A stretch of 5,377 nucleotides of DNA. It comes from Methanobrevibacter sp. (lineage in GTDB: Archaea > Methanobacteriota > Methanobacteria > Methanobacteriales > Methanobacteriaceae). Below, in pieces: positions 4,682-5,377 of this stretch. Within the stretch, counting starts at the first letter, position 1, and every line of letters starts with the position of its first letter. Location of the stretch: assembly GCA_021442885.1 (NCBI GenBank), contig JABUVA010000003.1, forward strand, positions 23,095 through 28,471, given 5' to 3'. The notes under the pieces are model-generated. The model was not told the origin of the DNA. It made no database searches and saw only the letters and a list, made by a program, of their open reading frames with translations. A program made the translations under genes and the position numbers.

Positions 4682-4685
4682 CACT

Positions 4686-4691
4686 GAGGTG
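4686..4691 (+). promoter_or_regulatory. Ribosome binding site that fixes the eno TTG start
   Basis: GAGGTG, an exact part of the GGAGGTG consensus, lies six bases before TTG 4698. No ATG or GTG in the enolase frame occurs nearby upstream, and the first in-frame ATG downstream is codon 74, far inside the conserved domain. Confidence 0.75.
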
Positions 4692-4697
4692 TTATTT

Positions 4698-5377
4698 TTG
4701 GATAGTATAATAGAAGATGTTCAAGTTCGTAAGATTTTGGATAGCAGAGGAAACCCAACTGTGGAAGTAGATATACTTACATGGGGAGGTTTCGGTAGAG
4801 CTGCTGCACCAAGTGGGGCAAGTACTGGTTCAAGAGAAGTAGTATCATTCCCTGAAGGTGGAGTAGATGTAATTATAACTGAAATTGAAGAGGTTATTTC
4901 ATCTGAATTAATTGGAATGGATGCAGAAGACCTTGTAACTATTGATGAATTATTAAGAGAAGTTGATGGAACCGATAATCTTTCAGCTATTGGTGGAAAT
5001 ACTACTGTAGCTGTTTCAATGGCTGTTGCTAAAGCAGCTGCTTCATCATACAATTTACCATTATACAGATACTTAGGTGGTAATTTTGTTAATGAATTAC
5101 CTTTCCCACTTGGTAATATGATGAATGGTGGTGCTCATGCAGGTATTAATGCACCTGACATCCAAGAGTTTTTAGTTGTTCCTATTGGTGCTAAAAATAT
5201 GGTTGAAGGAGTATTTGCAAATGCAGCTATTCATAAAAAATTAAAAGAATTAATCCAAACTAAAGATTCTAACTTTACTGGAGGTAAAGGAGATGAAGGT
5301 GGATGGGTTCCTAATATTACTAATGATGCTGCATTAGAAATTCAATCTAAAGCATGTGAAGAAGTTGGTGATGAACT
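4698..5377 (+). CDS. eno: Enolase (phosphopyruvate hydratase), N-terminal part, TTG start
   Basis: The reading frame is open from TTG 4698 to the window end (226 codons and two bases), slightly over half of a typical ~415-430-residue enolase. Enolase interconverts 2-phosphoglycerate and phosphoenolpyruvate in the cytoplasm, chiefly for gluconeogenesis in methanogens. The N-terminal domain shows [10 protein letters not shown] (15-24) and the mobile active-site loop [10 protein letters not shown] (38-47). The barrel domain starts near [15 protein letters not shown] (135-149), where H147 corresponds to the substrate-loop/active-site histidine, followed by D-I-Q-E-F (154-158, E157 matching yeast E168) and G-D-E-G-G (198-202, E200 matching the catalytic base partner yeast E211). 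The Mg ligands and catalytic lysine lie beyond the window. TTG is the only non-ATG start here; residues begin (M)[16 protein letters not shown]. Confidence 0.96.
   Translation, partial: MDSIIEDVQVRKILDSRGNPTVEVDILTWGGFGRAAAPSGASTGSREVVSFPEGGVDVIITEIEEVISSELIGMDAEDLVTIDELLREVDGTDNLSAIGGNTTVAVSMAVAKAAASSYNLPLYRYLGGNFVNELPFPLGNMMNGGAHAGINAPDIQEFLVVPIGAKNMVEGVFANAAIHKKLKELIQTKDSNFTGGKGDEGGWVPNITNDAALEIQSKACEEVGDE

Noticed and set aside
4721..5053. 110-codon minus-strand open frame opposite eno
   Set aside because: It is fully antisense to enolase. The Ser/Thr/Pro/Ala-rich translation is what the reverse of AT-rich enolase codons gives, and no family resemblance is visible.

Overview
The window is a low-GC chromosomal segment of a methanogenic archaeon, most probably Methanobacteriaceae (Methanobrevibacter or a close relative such as Methanosphaera). 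This rests on strong A/T codon bias, archaeal/eukaryotic-type ribosomal proteins (S13p, S4p, S11p, L18e, L13p, S9p) interleaved with archaeal RNA polymerase subunits D, N and K, exact TTTATATA promoter boxes, GGAGGTG-like ribosome binding sites, and a tRNA with no encoded CCA. Genus assignment is inference from AT-richness and protein similarity as remembered. The gene order truB/cbf5 - tRNA-Ser - rps13 - rps4 - rps11 - rpoD - rpl18e - rpl13 - rps9 - rpoN - rpoK - eno is, as far as I recall, the standard one in Methanobacteriales.

Layout: 1-117 holds the C-terminal end (PUA domain) of the Cbf5/TruB pseudouridine synthase. 118-267 is a 150-nt AT-rich gap with an oligo-T tract, two TTTATATA boxes, a perfect 8-bp hairpin and a 7-bp hairpin abutting the tRNA. 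268-352 is tRNA-Ser(GGA), followed by oligo-T tracts. 353-540 contains a promoter-like element and a leader for rps13 with two or three predicted hairpins. 541-4070 is a dense, all-plus-strand ribosomal protein/RNA polymerase run (rps13, rps4, rps11, rpoD, rpl18e, rpl13, rps9); gaps are 3-19 nt except for 60 nt between rps13 and rps4. 4115-4560 adds rpoN and rpoK with looser spacing (44 and 77 nt). A 137-nt gap with a long imperfect inverted repeat precedes enolase, which starts at a TTG and runs off the window end.

The genes work together in gene expression. Cbf5 modifies rRNA within H/ACA particles. S13, S4 and S11 belong to the small subunit (head, body and platform), S9 to its head, and L18e and L13 to the large subunit. 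RpoD and RpoN are part of the assembly platform of RNA polymerase and RpoK is a further core subunit. Enolase is the one metabolic gene, serving gluconeogenesis/glycolysis. I see no mobile element, CRISPR array, defence system or undescribed multi-gene system. The points worth a second look are in the intergenic regions (hairpins, the eno inverted repeat), the Fe-S ligand pattern of RpoD, and start-codon details.
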